Source: Bufo bufo (taxonomy: Eukaryota; Chordata; Amphibia; Anura; Bufonidae). From it: a stretch of 64,000 nt of DNA. Shown here piece by piece: positions 24,160 to 35,655 of this stretch. Position 1 is the stretch's first letter. Each line of letters starts with the position of its first letter. Both the position numbers and the translations under genes were made by a program. The stretch lies in assembly GCF_905171765.1 (NCBI RefSeq), contig NC_053391.1:151734839-151798838 (forward strand), written 5' to 3'. Below the pieces are notes generated by a model, which was given only the letters and a program-made list of their open reading frames with translations, ran no database searches and had not been told where the DNA came from.

Positions 24160-25040
24160 AAACCAATATCAATTGGATAGAGGTCCCATAGCAGAGAATC
24201 TGGCTTCACGTCAGCAGAGAATCAGTCTTCATGCCATAGCAGAGAACCTGGCTTCACGTCACCCACCACTGTAACAGTCCATTGTCATATATTTAGGCAC
24301 CGGCACCCAGGCAGAGGAGAGAGGTCCCGTAACAGAGAATCTGGCTTCATATCAGCAGAGAATCAGTCTGCATGTCATAGCAGAGAATCAGGCTTTACGT
24401 CACCCAACACTGGAACAGTCCATTGTCAGATATTTAGGCCCAGGCACCCAGGCAGAGGAGAGAGGTCCCGTAACAGAGAATCTGGCTTCATGTCATCACA
24501 GAATCAGTCTTCATGTCATAGCAGAGAATCAGGCTTCACGTCACCCACCACTGGAAGAGGCCACTGTCACATATTTAGGCCCAGGCACCCAGGCAGAGGA
24601 GAGAGGTCCCATAACAGAGATTCAGGCTTCATGTCAGCAGAGAATCAGTCTTCATGTCATAGCAGAGAATCAGGCTTCACGTCACCCACCACTGGAACAG
24701 GCCACTGTCACATATTTAGGCCCCGGCACCCAGACAGAGGAGAGAGGTCCCGTAACAGAGAATCTGGCTTCATGTCAGCACAGAATCAGACTTCATGTCA
24801 TAGCAGAGAATCAGGCTTCACGTCACCCACCACTGGAACAGGCCACTGTCACATATTTATGCCCAGGAACCCAGGCAGAGGAGAGAGGTCGCGTAACCGA
24901 GAATCTGGCTTCATGTCAGCACAGAATCAGTCTTCATGTCATAGCAGAGAATCAGGCTTCACATCACCCACCACTGGAACAGGCCACTGTCACACATTTA
25001 GGCCCCGGCACCCAGACAGAGGAGAGGTTCATTCAACTTT
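24160..25040 (-). repeat. 141-bp tandem array in the 3' part of hAT A
   Basis: About six units containing gcagagaatcaggcttcacg, cccaccactggaac and gcacccaggcagaggaga. The last four are exactly 141 bp apart. As 141 is 47 codons, a 189-residue open frame survives on the plus strand (24490-25059), antisense to the transposase; I regard this as a by-product of the period. Confidence 0.95.
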
Positions 25041-25143
25041 GGGTTGCCACGCAATATAATGGTAAAATGAAAATAAAAATAGGATTGAATGAGGAAGTGC
25101 CCTGGAGTACAATAATATATTGTTAAGGGGAGGTAGTTAATGT

Positions 25144-28100
25144 CTAATCTGCACAAGGGATGGACAGGTCCTGTGGGATCCATGCCTGGTTCATTTTTAT
25201 GAACGTCAGCTTGACCACATTGGCGGTAGACAGGCGGCTGTGTTTGTCTGTAATGACGCCCCCTGCCGTGCTGAATACACGTTCAGACAAAACGCTGGCC
25301 GCCGGGCAGGCCAGCACCTCCAAGGCATAAAAGGCTAGCTCTGGCCACGTGGACAATTTGGAGACCCAGAAGTTGAATGGGGCCGAACCATCAGTCAGTA
25401 CGTGGAGGGGTGTGCACAGGTACTGTTCCACCATGTTAGTGAAATGTTGCCTCCTGCTAACACGTTCCGTATCAGGTGGTGGTGCAGTTAGCTGTGGTGT
25501 GGTGACAAAACTTTTCCACATCTCTGCCGTGTTAACCCTGCCCTCAGAGGAGCTGGCCGTGACACAGCTGCGTTGGCGACCTCTTGCTCCTCCTCTGCCT
25601 TCGCCTTGGGCTTCCACTGGTTCCCCTGTGACATTTGGGAATGCTCTCAGTAGCGTGTCTACCAAGGTGCGCTTGTACTCGCGCATCTTCCTATCACGCT
25701 CCAGTGTAGGAAGTAAGGTGGGCACATTGTCTTTGTACCGGGGATCCAGCAGGGTGGCAACCCAGTAGTCCGCACACGTTAAAATGTGGGCAACTCTGCT
25801 GTCGTTGCGCAGGCACTGCAGCATGTAGTCGCACATGTGTGCCAGGCTGCCCAGAGGTAAGGACAAGCTGTCCTCTGTGGGAGGCGTATCGTCATCGTCC
25901 TGTGTTTCCCCCCAGCCACGCACCAGTGATGGGCCCGAGCTGCTTTGGGTGCCACCCCGCTGTGAACATGCTTCATCCTCAACCTCCTCCACCTCCTCCT
26001 CATCCTCGTCCTCCTCGTCCTTCAGTAGTGGGCCCTGTCTGGCCACATTTGTACCTGGCCTCTGCTGTTGCAAAAAACCTCCCTCTGAGTCACTTCAAAG
26101 AGACTGGCCTGAAAGTGCTAAAAATGACCCCTCTTCCTCCTCTGCCACCTCCTCTTCCATCATCGCCCTAAGTGTTTTCTCAAGGAGACATAGAAGTGGT
26201 ATTGTAACGCTGATAACGGCATCATGGCCACTGGCCATGTTGGTGGAGTACTCGAAACAGCGCAACAGGGCACACAGGTCTCATATGGAGGCCCAGTCAT
26301 TGGTGGTGAAGTGGTGCTGTTCCGCAGTGCGACTGACCCGTGCGTGCTGCAGCTGAAACTCCACTATGGCCTGCTGCTGCTCGCACAGTCTGTCCAGCAT
26401 GTGCAAGGTGGAGTTCCACCTGGTGGGCACATCGCATATGAGGCGGTGAGCGGGAAGGCCGAAGTTACGCTGTAGCGCAGACAGGCGTGCAGCAGCAGGG
26501 TGTGAATGCCGGAAGCGCGAACAGACGGCCCGCACTTTATGCAGCAGCTCTGACATGTCGGGGTAGTTGCGAATGAACTTCTGCACCACCAAATTCAGCA
26601 CATGCGCCAGGCAAGGGATGTGCGTCAAACCGGCTAGTCCCAGAGCTGCAACGAGATTTCGCCCATTATCGCACACCACCAGGCCGGGCTTGAGGCTCAC
26701 CAGCAGCAACCACTCGTCGGTCTGTTGTTCTATACCCCGCCACAACTCCTGTGCGGTGTGGGGCCTGTCCCCCAAACATATGAGTTTCAGAACGGCCTGC
26801 TGACGTTTACCCCGGGCTGTGCTGAAGTTGGTGGTGAAGGTGTGTGGCTGACTGGATGAGCAGGTGGAAGAAGAGGAGGAGGAAGCTGAGTAGGAGGAGG
26901 AGGAGACAGGAGGCAAAGAATGTTGCCCTGCGATCCTTGGCGGCGGAAGGACGTGCGCCAAACAGTGCAGTTAGGGAGATATAGCGTCCCTGGCCGTGCT
27001 TACTGGTCCACGTATCTGTGGTGAGGTGGACCTTGCCACAGATGGCGTTGCGCAGTGCACACTTGATTTTATCGGACACTTGATTGTGCAGGGAAGGCAC
27101 GGCTCTCTTGGAGAAGTAGTGTCGGCTGGGAACAACATACTGTGGGACAGCAAGCAACATGAGCTGTTTGAAGCTGTCTGTGTCCACCAGCCTAAATGAC
27201 AGCATTTCATAGGCCAGTAGTTTAGAAATGCTGGCATTCAGGCCAGGGATCGAGGGTGGCTAGGTGGGAATTTACGCTTTCTCTCAAATGTTTGTGAGAT
27301 GGAGAGCTGAACGCTGCCGTGTGACATGGTTGAGATGCTTGGTGACGCAGGTGGTGGTGTTGGTGGTACATCCCATGTTTGCTGGGCGGCAGGTGCCAAC
27401 GTTCCTCCAGAGGCGGAGGAAGAGGCCGAGGCTGCAGCAGCAGAAGAGGCTGAGGCGGCAGCAGCAGAAGAGGTAGAGGGGGGAGCCTGAGTGACTTCCT
27501 TGTTTTTAAGGTGTTTACTCCACTGCAGTTCATGCTTTGCATGCAGGTGTCTGGTCATGCAGGTTGTGCTAAGGTTCAGAACGTTAATGCCTCGCTTCAG
27601 GCTCTGATGGTGCAGCGTGCAAACCACTCGGGTCTTGTCGTCAGCACATTGTTTGAAGAAGTGCCATGCCAGGGAACTCCTTGAAGCTGCCTTTGGGGTG
27701 CTCGGTCCCAGATGGCGGCGGTCACTAGCAGGCGGAGTCTCTTGGCGGCGGGTGTTCTGATTCTGCCCACTGCTCCCTCTTTTGCTACGCTGTTGGCTCG
27801 GTCTCACCACTGCCTCTTCCTCCGAACTCTGAAAGTCAGTGGCACGACCTTCATTCCATGTGGGTTCTAGGACCTCATCGTCCCCTGCATCGTCTTCCAC
27901 CCAGTCTTGATCCCTGACCTTCTGTTCAGTCTGCACACTGCAGAAAGACGCAGCAGTTGGCACCTGTGTTTCGTCATCATCAGAGACGTGCTGAGGTGGT
28001 ATTCCCATGTCCTCATCATCAGGAAACATAAGTGGTTGTGCGTTAGTGCATTCTATCTCTTCCACCCCTGGGGAAGGGCTAGGTGGATGCCCTTGGTAAA

Positions 28101-28515
28101 CCCTGGCAGCAGAGTCTTCAAACAGCATAAGAGACTGCTGCATAACTTGAGGCTCAGACAGTTTCCCTGATATGCATGGGGGTGATGTGACAGACTGATG
28201 GGCTTGGTTTTCATGCGCCATCTGTGCGCTTTCTGCAGAAGACTGGGTGGGAGATAATGTGAACGTGCTGGATGCACTGTCGGCCACCCAATTGACTAAT
28301 GCCTGTACCTGCTCAGGCCTTACCATCCTTAGAACGGCATTGGGCCCCACCAAATATCCCTGTAAATTCTGGCGGCTACTGGGACCTGAGGTAGTTGGTA
28401 CACTAGGACGTGTGGCTGTGGCAGAACGGCCACGTCCTCTCCCAGCACCAGAGGGTCCACTAACACCACTACGACCATGTCCACGTCCGCGTCCCTTATT
28501 AGATGTTTTCCTCAT
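25144..28515 (-). pseudogene. hAT element A transposase, four lesions
   Basis: From the start at 28515 (MRKTSNKGRGRGHGRSG) a 425-codon block runs through low-complexity and acidic sequence to the BED finger: AWHFFKQCADDKTRVVC, then TLHH where C-x2-C is expected, then TTCMTRHLHAKH. A one-base loss near 27239 shifts the frame. The next block gives LVDTDSFKQLM, RHYFSKRAVPSLHN and HLTTDTWTSKHG (first catalytic region). A deletion near 26960 returns to the first frame, giving VVCDNGRNLVAAL, HIPCLAHVLNLVVQ and DVPTRWNSTLHML. TGA stops occur near 26281 and about 165 bp further on. The last block has DYWVATLLDPRYK and the dimerisation region ACPAASVLSERVFSTAGG, ending at 25144. It would bind TIRs and excise or insert the element if intact. 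Confidence 0.93.
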
Positions 28516-28539
28516 TGTTCCCGTTCACCACAATTTTGA

Positions 28540-29355
28540 AAATGGCAAATTTGGGAATAGTTTTTCAACCCAGAACAAAAACTGTGCTTTTACGGTCACT
28601 ACAAATAATTTGACCAGCTAAAACAGTACATATTTGGTTGAATAGAAATGTGAGGCCTATTTTTTACGCGCTGTGTGACAGATATACCTTTAATCACAGA
28701 ATTAGACTTGTATCTGCACGGTAGCGTGTGTGTTAAGTTTTTCAGAATGACACTATCAGCACCTTCAATCTAAGATATCCTTTTTGGGATAGATTTAAAG
28801 TAGGCCTGATATAGCAGAAACTACTAATTTTGAGAATGGCAAATATGGGGATAGTTTTTCAACCCAGAACAAAAACTGTGCTTTTACGGTCACTACAAAT
28901 AACTTGACCAGCTAAAACAGTACTGATTTGGAGGAATATAAATGTCAGGTCTATTTTTTAGGCACTGGGTGACAGGCTCAACTTGCCTTTGATGTAGTAT
29001 ATGGCCAAAAAATAACCACACTATTGATGGTTAAATGCACTTGGGTGACACAGGCTCAGCCTGCACCTGATGTAGTATATGGCCAAAAAATAACCACACT
29101 GTTGATGGTTAAATGCACTTGGGTGACACAGGCTCAGCCTGCACATGATGTAGTATATGGCCAAAAAATAACCACACTGTTGATGGTTAAATGCACTTGG
29201 GTGACACAGGCTCAGCCTGCACCTGATGTAGTATATGGCTAAAAAATAACCACACTGTTGATGGTTAAATGCACTTGGGTGACACAGGCTCAGCCTGCAG
29301 CTGATTTAGGATATAGCAAAAAATAACCACACTATTGATGGTTAAATGCACTTGG
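28540..29355 (-). repeat. Leader of hAT A with a 78-bp tandem array
   Basis: Five units at 28975-29355, spacing 78 bp, around ccacactgttgatggttaa and ggctcagcctgcacctg. Between this array and the transposase start (28540-28975) lies a second pair of duplicated blocks (tttttcaacccagaacaaaa at 28560 and 28855). Confidence 0.92.
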
Positions 29356-29612
29356 TGGTAGCTTGTGCTGGCGCTCCACAAGCCACAAAATGGCCGCCGA
29401 TCACCCCAGAATAAAGTGATATAAAAACGCTCTGGGCAGCCTAAAAAACGTGAGCAATTCAATATTAGCATTTCAATGATCCACAGCTGGAGATCGATCA
29501 CTGAATTAAGTCCTTTGGAGGAGTTAATCTGCCTAATCTCGCCCTAACGTCACAGCAGCAACCTCTCCCTATGCTTGAATCAGCAGAGTGACGTGCAGCG
29601 CTACGTGACCCA

Positions 29613-29660
29613 AGCTTATATAGAGGCTGGGTCACATGCTGCACTGGCCAATCACAGCCA
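29613..29660 (-). promoter_or_regulatory. TATA and ATTGG boxes of hAT A
   Basis: On the minus strand gtgattggccagtgcagc precedes ctctatataagc by about 25 bp. The same arrangement, nearly base for base, is found in hAT B at 30270-30308. Confidence 0.65.
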
Positions 29661-29877
29661 TGCCAATAGTAGGCAAGGCTGTGATGGCCTCTTGGGGCAA
29701 GTAGTATGACGCTTGTTGATTGGCTGCTTTGCAGCCTTTCAAAAAGCGGCAAGAAAGCGCCGAACACCGAACCCGAACCCGGACTTTTACGAAAATGTTC
29801 GGGTTCGGGTCCGTGTCACGGACACCCCAAAATTCGGTACGAACCCCAACTATACAGTTCGGGTTCGCTCATCCCTA

Positions 29878-30051
29878 GTTGAATGCATAATTTTTGGGGC
29901 CTGTAGTACACTGGCCTGCTGGAAAATGAATATCCAATGACCGTGTAATCTACCTCCAGCTACATACTTACTTGTTCTTTTATGTATGCTGAATGCATAA
30001 TTTTTGGTGCCTGTAGTACACTGGCCTACTGGAAAATTTATATCCAATGAC
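29878..30051 (+). repeat. Tail repeats of hAT C between hATs A and B
   Basis: About one and a half units of the 110-bp tail repeat of element C (gaatgcataatttttggggc ... catacttacttgttc; the gaatgcataa word recurs at 29881 and 29991). This 174-bp piece is all that separates the two 6-kb hATs. Neighbouring units lie at 23770-23889 and 36312-36470. Confidence 0.9.
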
Positions 30052-30269
30052 AAGGGTTGAGCGAACCCGAACTGTAACGTTCAGGTTCATACCGAATTTA
30101 GGATTTTTGGACCCCGGATCTGAACCAGAACTTTTCAGTAAAAGTTTGGCTTCGGTATTAAGCTATTTTATGGCGCTTTTTGAAAGGCTGCAGAGCAGCC
30201 AATCAACAAGCGTTTAACTCTGTGCCCTTAGAAGCCATCACAGCCATGCCTACTAATGGCATGGCTGTG

Positions 30270-30308
30270 ATTGGCGAGTGCAGCATGTGACCCAGCCTCT
30301 ATATAAGC
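30270..30308 (+). promoter_or_regulatory. ATTGG and TATA boxes of hAT B
   Basis: gtgattggcgagtgcagc is followed by ctctatataagc (30297-30308). The leader phrase gtgtagggagaggatgctg starts about 40 bp downstream, a plausible transcript start region. Confidence 0.65.
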
Positions 30309-30609
30309 TGGAGTCACGTAGCGCTGCAGATCACTCTGTTGTAACTAGTGTAGGGAGAGGATGCTGCTGCTGTGAGGGAGAGAATAGGAAAGAATCTACT
30401 GTATAATCATAAGTGCTTGTTAACTCAGTGATCTACCTAGATTTAGTTTTGTGGGTGCAGTGCACAATCATTTTACCCTGCCCTGAGCCCAGTGACACAG
30501 AAAAAGAACTTTTATTTGTCTGTTAGTTGGGCGGCGGCGGACATTTTATGCAAGCTCAGTGCACCAGCAAAGCATATGTGCTTTTGTGATGATGAAAAAA
30601 TCCAAGCTT

Positions 30610-31545
30610 GAAATACTTAAAAAAATCACCCATTTTTGGCAATATCCTACATCTGGGGCCTATGCTGCATTTGTTAGTGTGACATACAAGCTAGAAATAC
30701 TGCAATAATAATCTGGGTTTAAAAAAAAAACTATTTTTGGCAATATCATACATCTGGTGCGTTCGCAGCATTTGTCAGTGTGTAAGACAAGCTTAAAATG
30801 CTGCAATAATATTCTGGGTTTTAAAAAAAAAAACACCAATTTTTGGACAAAAAACTAAATCTGCAGCATTTGCTGCATCTGTCAGTGTGAAATACAAGCT
30901 AGAAATACTGCAATAATATTCTGGGTTTAAAAAAAACACCCATTTTTGGCAATACCCTACATCAGGGGCCTATGCTTCATCTGTCAGTGTGAGATACACA
31001 CATTAGATACTGGTGTTCTATTCTGTAATTAAAAAAACCTACCCATTTTGGGCAAAATAATAAATCTGCGGCCTTTGCTGCATCATTCAGTGTGAAATAC
31101 AAGCATTAGATACTGGTGTTCTATTCTGTTATTTAAAAAAAAAAAAAATTTGGGGATAAATACTTAATTTTGCAGCCTATGCTGCATCTGTCAGTGTACT
31201 AGCTTGAAATACTGCAATAATATTCTGGGTTTAAAAAAACACACATTTTGGACAATACCCTACATCAGGGGCCTATGCTTGACCTGTCAGTGTGAAATAC
31301 ACACATTAGATACTGGTGTTCTATTCTGTTATTAAAAAAACACCAATTTAGGGCAAAAAACTAAATTTGCAGCCTTTGCTGCATCTGTCAGTGTGAGATA
31401 CACGCGTTAGATACTGCTTTTCTATTCTGTTAGCAAAAAAACACCCATTTTGGGCAAAGTACTTAATATTGCAGCCTTTGCTGCATCTGTCAGTGTGAGA
31501 TACACGTGTTAGATACTGTTCTATTCTGTTTAAAAATCCTAAATT
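30610..31545 (+). repeat. About 102-bp leader array of hAT B
   Basis: Nine units, each with gctgcatctgtcagtgtgag, a phrase like tagatactggtgttctattc, a run of A, and cacccattttgggcaa. It stops about 10 bp before the transposase ATG at 31554. Confidence 0.93.
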
Positions 31546-31553
31546 TGAGAAAT

Positions 31554-34500
31554 ATGGGGAGAGTGTCAAATAAGGGACGTGGCCCCGGTCGTGGTGCTGC
31601 TGGTGGAGTTCCTGTTGCAGGGAGAAGATGTGGTCGATCTGTGCCAGCTACACGCACAAGTGAAACACCTCCCTCAGTTGTGAGTAGGCGACAGAACCTT
31701 CAGTGGTATTTGGTCAGGCCTAATGCGGCTCTACAAATGGTGAGGCCAGAACAAGTACAGGCGATAGTAGATTGAGTTGCTGACAGTGCCTCCAGTTCTT
31801 TTACATTGTCTCCCACCTAGTCTCCTGCTGAAAGATCAGAGTTGGCACCTGCAGAAGATATCCATCAGTCTTTCACCTCACCCCCTTGCAAATCAGCCAA
31901 GCAGTCTGAGCCCTAAGTCATGCAGCAGTTTCTTCTGCTTTTTGATGACTCTACTAGCAGGGTTTCCCAGGGCCATCCACATAGCCCTGCCGCAGATGTG
32001 GAAGACATTGAGTGCACCGATGCCCAACACTTATGTTTCAAGATGAGTACATAGGAGGACCATCGCAGCACGTCTCGGATGATGACGAAACACAGGTGCC
32101 AACTGCTGGGGCTTTCGAAAGTGTGCAGACCGACAAGGAGGGCAGGGGTGAAGACTGGGTGGAAGATGATGTGGAGGACGATAAGGTCCTCGACCCCACA
32201 TGGAATCAAGGTCATGCGAGTGACCTGTGTAGTTCGGAGGAAGAGGCAGTGGTCGCACAAAGCCACCAGCACAGCAGAAGAGGGAGCAGGGTGCAAAAGC
32301 AGAGCGGCCGTCCCCTAGATAGTACGCCTCCTACTGCCCACCGCAGCAAGGGACCGAGCACACCAAAGCCAGCTCCAAGGAGTTCCCTGGCGTGTCAGTT
32401 CTTCAGACAATGTGCTGACGACAAGACACGAGTGGTTTGCACACTGTGCAATCAGAGCCTGAAGCGAGGCATAAACGTTCTCAACCTGAGCACAACCTGC
32501 ATGACCAGGCATCTAAGTGCAAAGCACGAGCTACAGTGGAGTAGACACCTCAGAAACCAAGAAAGGTCTCTGGCTCCTCCTGCTTTCTCTTCTGCTGCGG
32601 CCTCTTCATTCACCTCTGGAGTGACAGTGCCACCTGCTACCCCGCAAACAGAGGATCTGCCAGCAACACCACCACCTGGGTCACCAAGCATCTCCACAAT
32701 GTCCCACGGAAGCGTTCAGCTCTCCATCTCCCAAACACTTGAGCGGAAGAGGAAGTACCCCCCTTACCCACCCGCGATCCCTGGCCCTGAATGCCAGACA
32801 TTTCAAAATGACTGTCCTTTGAAATGCTGTCATTCCGTCTGGTGGAGACGGAGCGTTTTAAAATCATTATAGCGGTGGCTGTTCCACAGTACGTCGTGCC
32901 CAGCCGCCACTACTTTTCTAGGCGTGCCATCCCTTCTCTGCACAATCAGGTGTGCACTGCGCAATGCCATCTGTGGCAAGGTCCACCTAACTATGGATAC
33001 GTGGACCAGTAAGCACGGTCAGGAACGTTATATCTCCATAACAGCACACTGGGTAAATGCAGTGGCGGCTGGGCCTGAGGCAGATAGCAGTTTTGGGCAT
33101 GTCCTTCCACCACCGAGGATTGCAGGGCGCTTCAATTTGCCTCCTGTTGCTTCCTCCTCCTACTCCGCTTCCTCATCCTCTACCAGCTCCTCATCCGGTC
33201 AGCGTAACACCTTCACCACCAACTTAAGCACAGCCAGGGGCAAACGACAGCAGGCAGTTTTAAAACTTATCTGTTTGGGGGACAAACCCCACACCATGCA
33301 GGAGCTGTTGACGGGCTTTGAACAACAGACCGATGAGTGGTTGGTGCCAGTGAGCCTCAAGCCCGGCCTGGTGGTGTGCGATAATGGGCAAAATCTCGTA
33401 GCAGCTCTGGGACTAGCCGGTTTGATGCACATCCCTTGCCTGGCACATGTGCTGAATTTGGTGGTGCAGAGGTTCCTAAAAAATTATCCCGATATGTCAG
33501 AGCTGCTGCATAAAGTGGGGGCAGTCTGTGCGCACTTTTAGCGTTCTCACCCTGCTGCTGCTCGCCAGTCAGCGCTGCAGCGTAACTTTGGCCTTCCCGT
33601 TCACCGCCTCATATGCGATGTGCCCACATGAATGAACTCCACCTTGCACATGCTGGCCAGACTGTGCAAGCAGCAGCAGGCGATAGTGGAGTTTCAGCTT
33701 CAGCATGCACGAGTGAGTCGCTCTGCGGAACAGCACCACTACACCACCAATGACTGGGCCTCCATGCGAGACCTGTGTTCCTTGTTGCACTGTTTTGGGT
33801 ACTCCACCAACATGGCCAGTGCCGATAATGCCGTTCTCAGCATTTCTATCACACTTGTATGCCTTCTTGAAAAAACGCTTCTGGCGATGATGGGAGATGA
33901 TGTGGCACAGGAGGAGGAAGAGGGCCAGTCATTCACAAGTGGCTCCGATGGTAAGTTCCTGCACCCACAAACGCCAGGTAAACAATTGTCCAACCAGGGC
34001 ACAGTTCTGGAGGATGACAAGGTGGAGGATGAGGAGGAGGAGATGGAGGAGGAGGAGGAACCAAGTTCACAGCAGGGTGGCACCCAAACCAGCTCATGGC
34101 CATCACTGTTGCGTGGCAGGCGGGGATACAGAGGACACAGACGATACACCTCCCACAGAGGACAGCTTTTCGTTGCCTCTGGGCAGCCTGGCATACATGA
34201 GCAATTACATGCTGCAGTGTCTCCGCAACGACCGCCGAGTTGCCCACATTCTAACTTGTGCTGATTACTGGGTGGCCATGCTGCTGGATCCCCGTTACAT
34301 GGACAACGTACCACCCTTAATTCTGTCATTTGAGCGTGATCGTAAGATGCGCGAGTACAAGCAAACGCTGGTAGACGTGCTGCTGGTGGCATTCCCACCT
34401 GAGAGCGGGGACACAGTGGAAGCACAAGGCGAAGGCAGAGGAGGAGGAAGAGGTCGCCAACGCAGCTGGGGCACCACCAGAACTTCAGAAGGCAGGGTTA

Positions 34501-34851
34501 TCATGGCCGAAATGTGGAAAAGCTTTGTCAGCACGCCACAACAACCAGCACCACCAGCTGATATGGAACGTCTTAGCAGGAGGCAGCATTTCACCAACAT
34601 GGTGGAGAAGTATGTGTGCACACGCCTACACGTACTGAATGATGGGTCTGCCCCCTTCAACTTCTGGGTCTCCAAATTGGGCACATGGCCTGAGCTTGAC
34701 CTTTACGCCTTGGAGGTGCTGGCCTGCCCTTCAGCCAGTGTATTGTCTGAATGAGTGTTTAGCACGGCAGGGGGCGTTATCACAGAGAAGCGCAGCTAAA
34801 ATGAACCAGGCATGGATCCCACAGGACTTGTCTGTACCTTGTGCAGAATAG
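31554..34851 (+). pseudogene. hAT element B transposase, many lesions
   Basis: Begins MGRVSNKGRGPGRG. A TGA in place of tryptophan follows IVD at 31773, and TAG and TAA stops come soon after. From about 32040 a long block carries acidic sequence and an intact BED finger: QFFRQCADDKTRVVCTLC, NLSTTCMTRHLSAKH (C-x2-C and H-x4-H present). Frame changes near 32800 and 32960 flank LVETERFK and RHYFSRRAIPSLHN. Then HLTMDTWTSKHG, VVCDNGQNLVAAL and HIPCLAHVLNL, a TAG near 33540, a TGA in DVPT(stop)MNSTLHM, a frameshift near 34120, DYWVAMLLDPRYM and ACPSASVLSE followed by TGA. It ends SVPCAE. More decayed than A. Inactive. Confidence 0.92.
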
Positions 34852-35502
34852 ACATGTATACCGGTCTTACCCAGCTATTGTTATACTACAGCGCAATTGC
34901 TCATTGTTGTATTTTGGATATTTCCCACTCTTTTGTGGTGTACCCTAATTAAAAAAATTAAATTTAAACCAAAATCCAGTGTTGGCTACCTCGTCCTTTT
35001 CCACCGCCGCTTCCACCTACACCGCTATGTCCACCGCCTCCTCAAACTCCTACTCCATATGGACCTCCACCTCATAAATTAAGATTTTTTTTTATTATTT
35101 GTACGTATTTTATTTTATTCTATGTCTAATTTGTCTGTTACATTTCCAGGCAAAATTCACCAATTTTTGGCTGTGATATACCCCTGCTATACCTAGTAGA
35201 CAGGTAAAAACATTTGTCTGTTACATTCTTGACCATTTTATTAAACCGCTTCTCTGCATAGGTGACAGGGACATAAATTTCAAAAAATCATCTGTTACAT
35301 TGTCAGGTGACATTTTACCAGTTTTGACATATGCAAACCCCTGCTCTGCATAGTTGACAGGGAATTCAATTTCAAAAATTCTTCTTTAATTGATGCTCCT
35401 TTCATTCAATGCTTAAACTTTAACAACTTGTCCCACATTTGCACTTCAATAATTTGCCCCACTTTTCCGCTCGATTATATTTAATTTCAAACAATTAACC
35501 TC

Positions 35503-35655
35503 CCTTGGATGTGGTATCCCTTTCTCACGCTCCCTCTCCGGCGTGGAACCCTGATTCCCCGCCACCCGTGATCAACATGGTAGGCGCAGAAAAGAACATT
35601 GAAAGTTGATAGAGCAGATATCCAATTGGATCGTGGACATCACGGGGACGTGCGA
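35503..35655 (-). pseudogene. 18S rRNA fragment captured in hAT B (antisense to transposase)
   Basis: The plus strand reads like the reverse complement of 18S rRNA, from cttggatgtggtatccc through gaaccctgattccccg, atggtaggcgcag, gttgatagagcaga and cacggggacgtgcga. These match the well-known 18S stretches ACCACATCC, CGGGGAATCAGGGTTC, CTATCAAC and TCGCACG in the opposite strand. It is about 153 bp and diverged. At 35656 it is joined directly to transposase C-terminal sequence (catggttggagcagtatgtg). Recognised from memory of 18S rRNA, not by search. Confidence 0.85.

Larger units (their letters stand above)
23890..29877 (-). mobile_element. hAT element A (BED-finger type), minus strand
   Basis: Ends read tagagttgagcgaac (left) and, in reverse complement of the right end, tagggatgagcgaac. 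They are flanked by exact 8-bp duplications gttgaatg (23882-23889 and 29878-29885). The 5,988-bp element holds, in minus-strand order: terminus rich in gttcggg, an ATTGG/TATA promoter (29613-29660), a 78-bp leader array, the transposase pseudogene, a 141-bp tandem array and the 3' terminus. It lies in the tandem tail of hAT C. Confidence 0.97.

Noticed and set aside
24160..25040. Possible CRISPR-like array
   Set aside because: Units are contiguous and similar throughout, with no repeat/spacer alternation, and the genome is eukaryotic.
24490..25059. 189-codon frame with repeated RESGFTSPTTG
   Set aside because: By-product of a 141-bp array (47 codons) antisense to hAT A. Kept only as a low-interest finding.
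25349..26356. Plus-strand frames of 139 and 173 codons
   Set aside because: Antisense shadows of the hAT A transposase.
33739..34684. Minus-strand frames of 129 and 228 codons
   Set aside because: Antisense shadows of the hAT B transposase.
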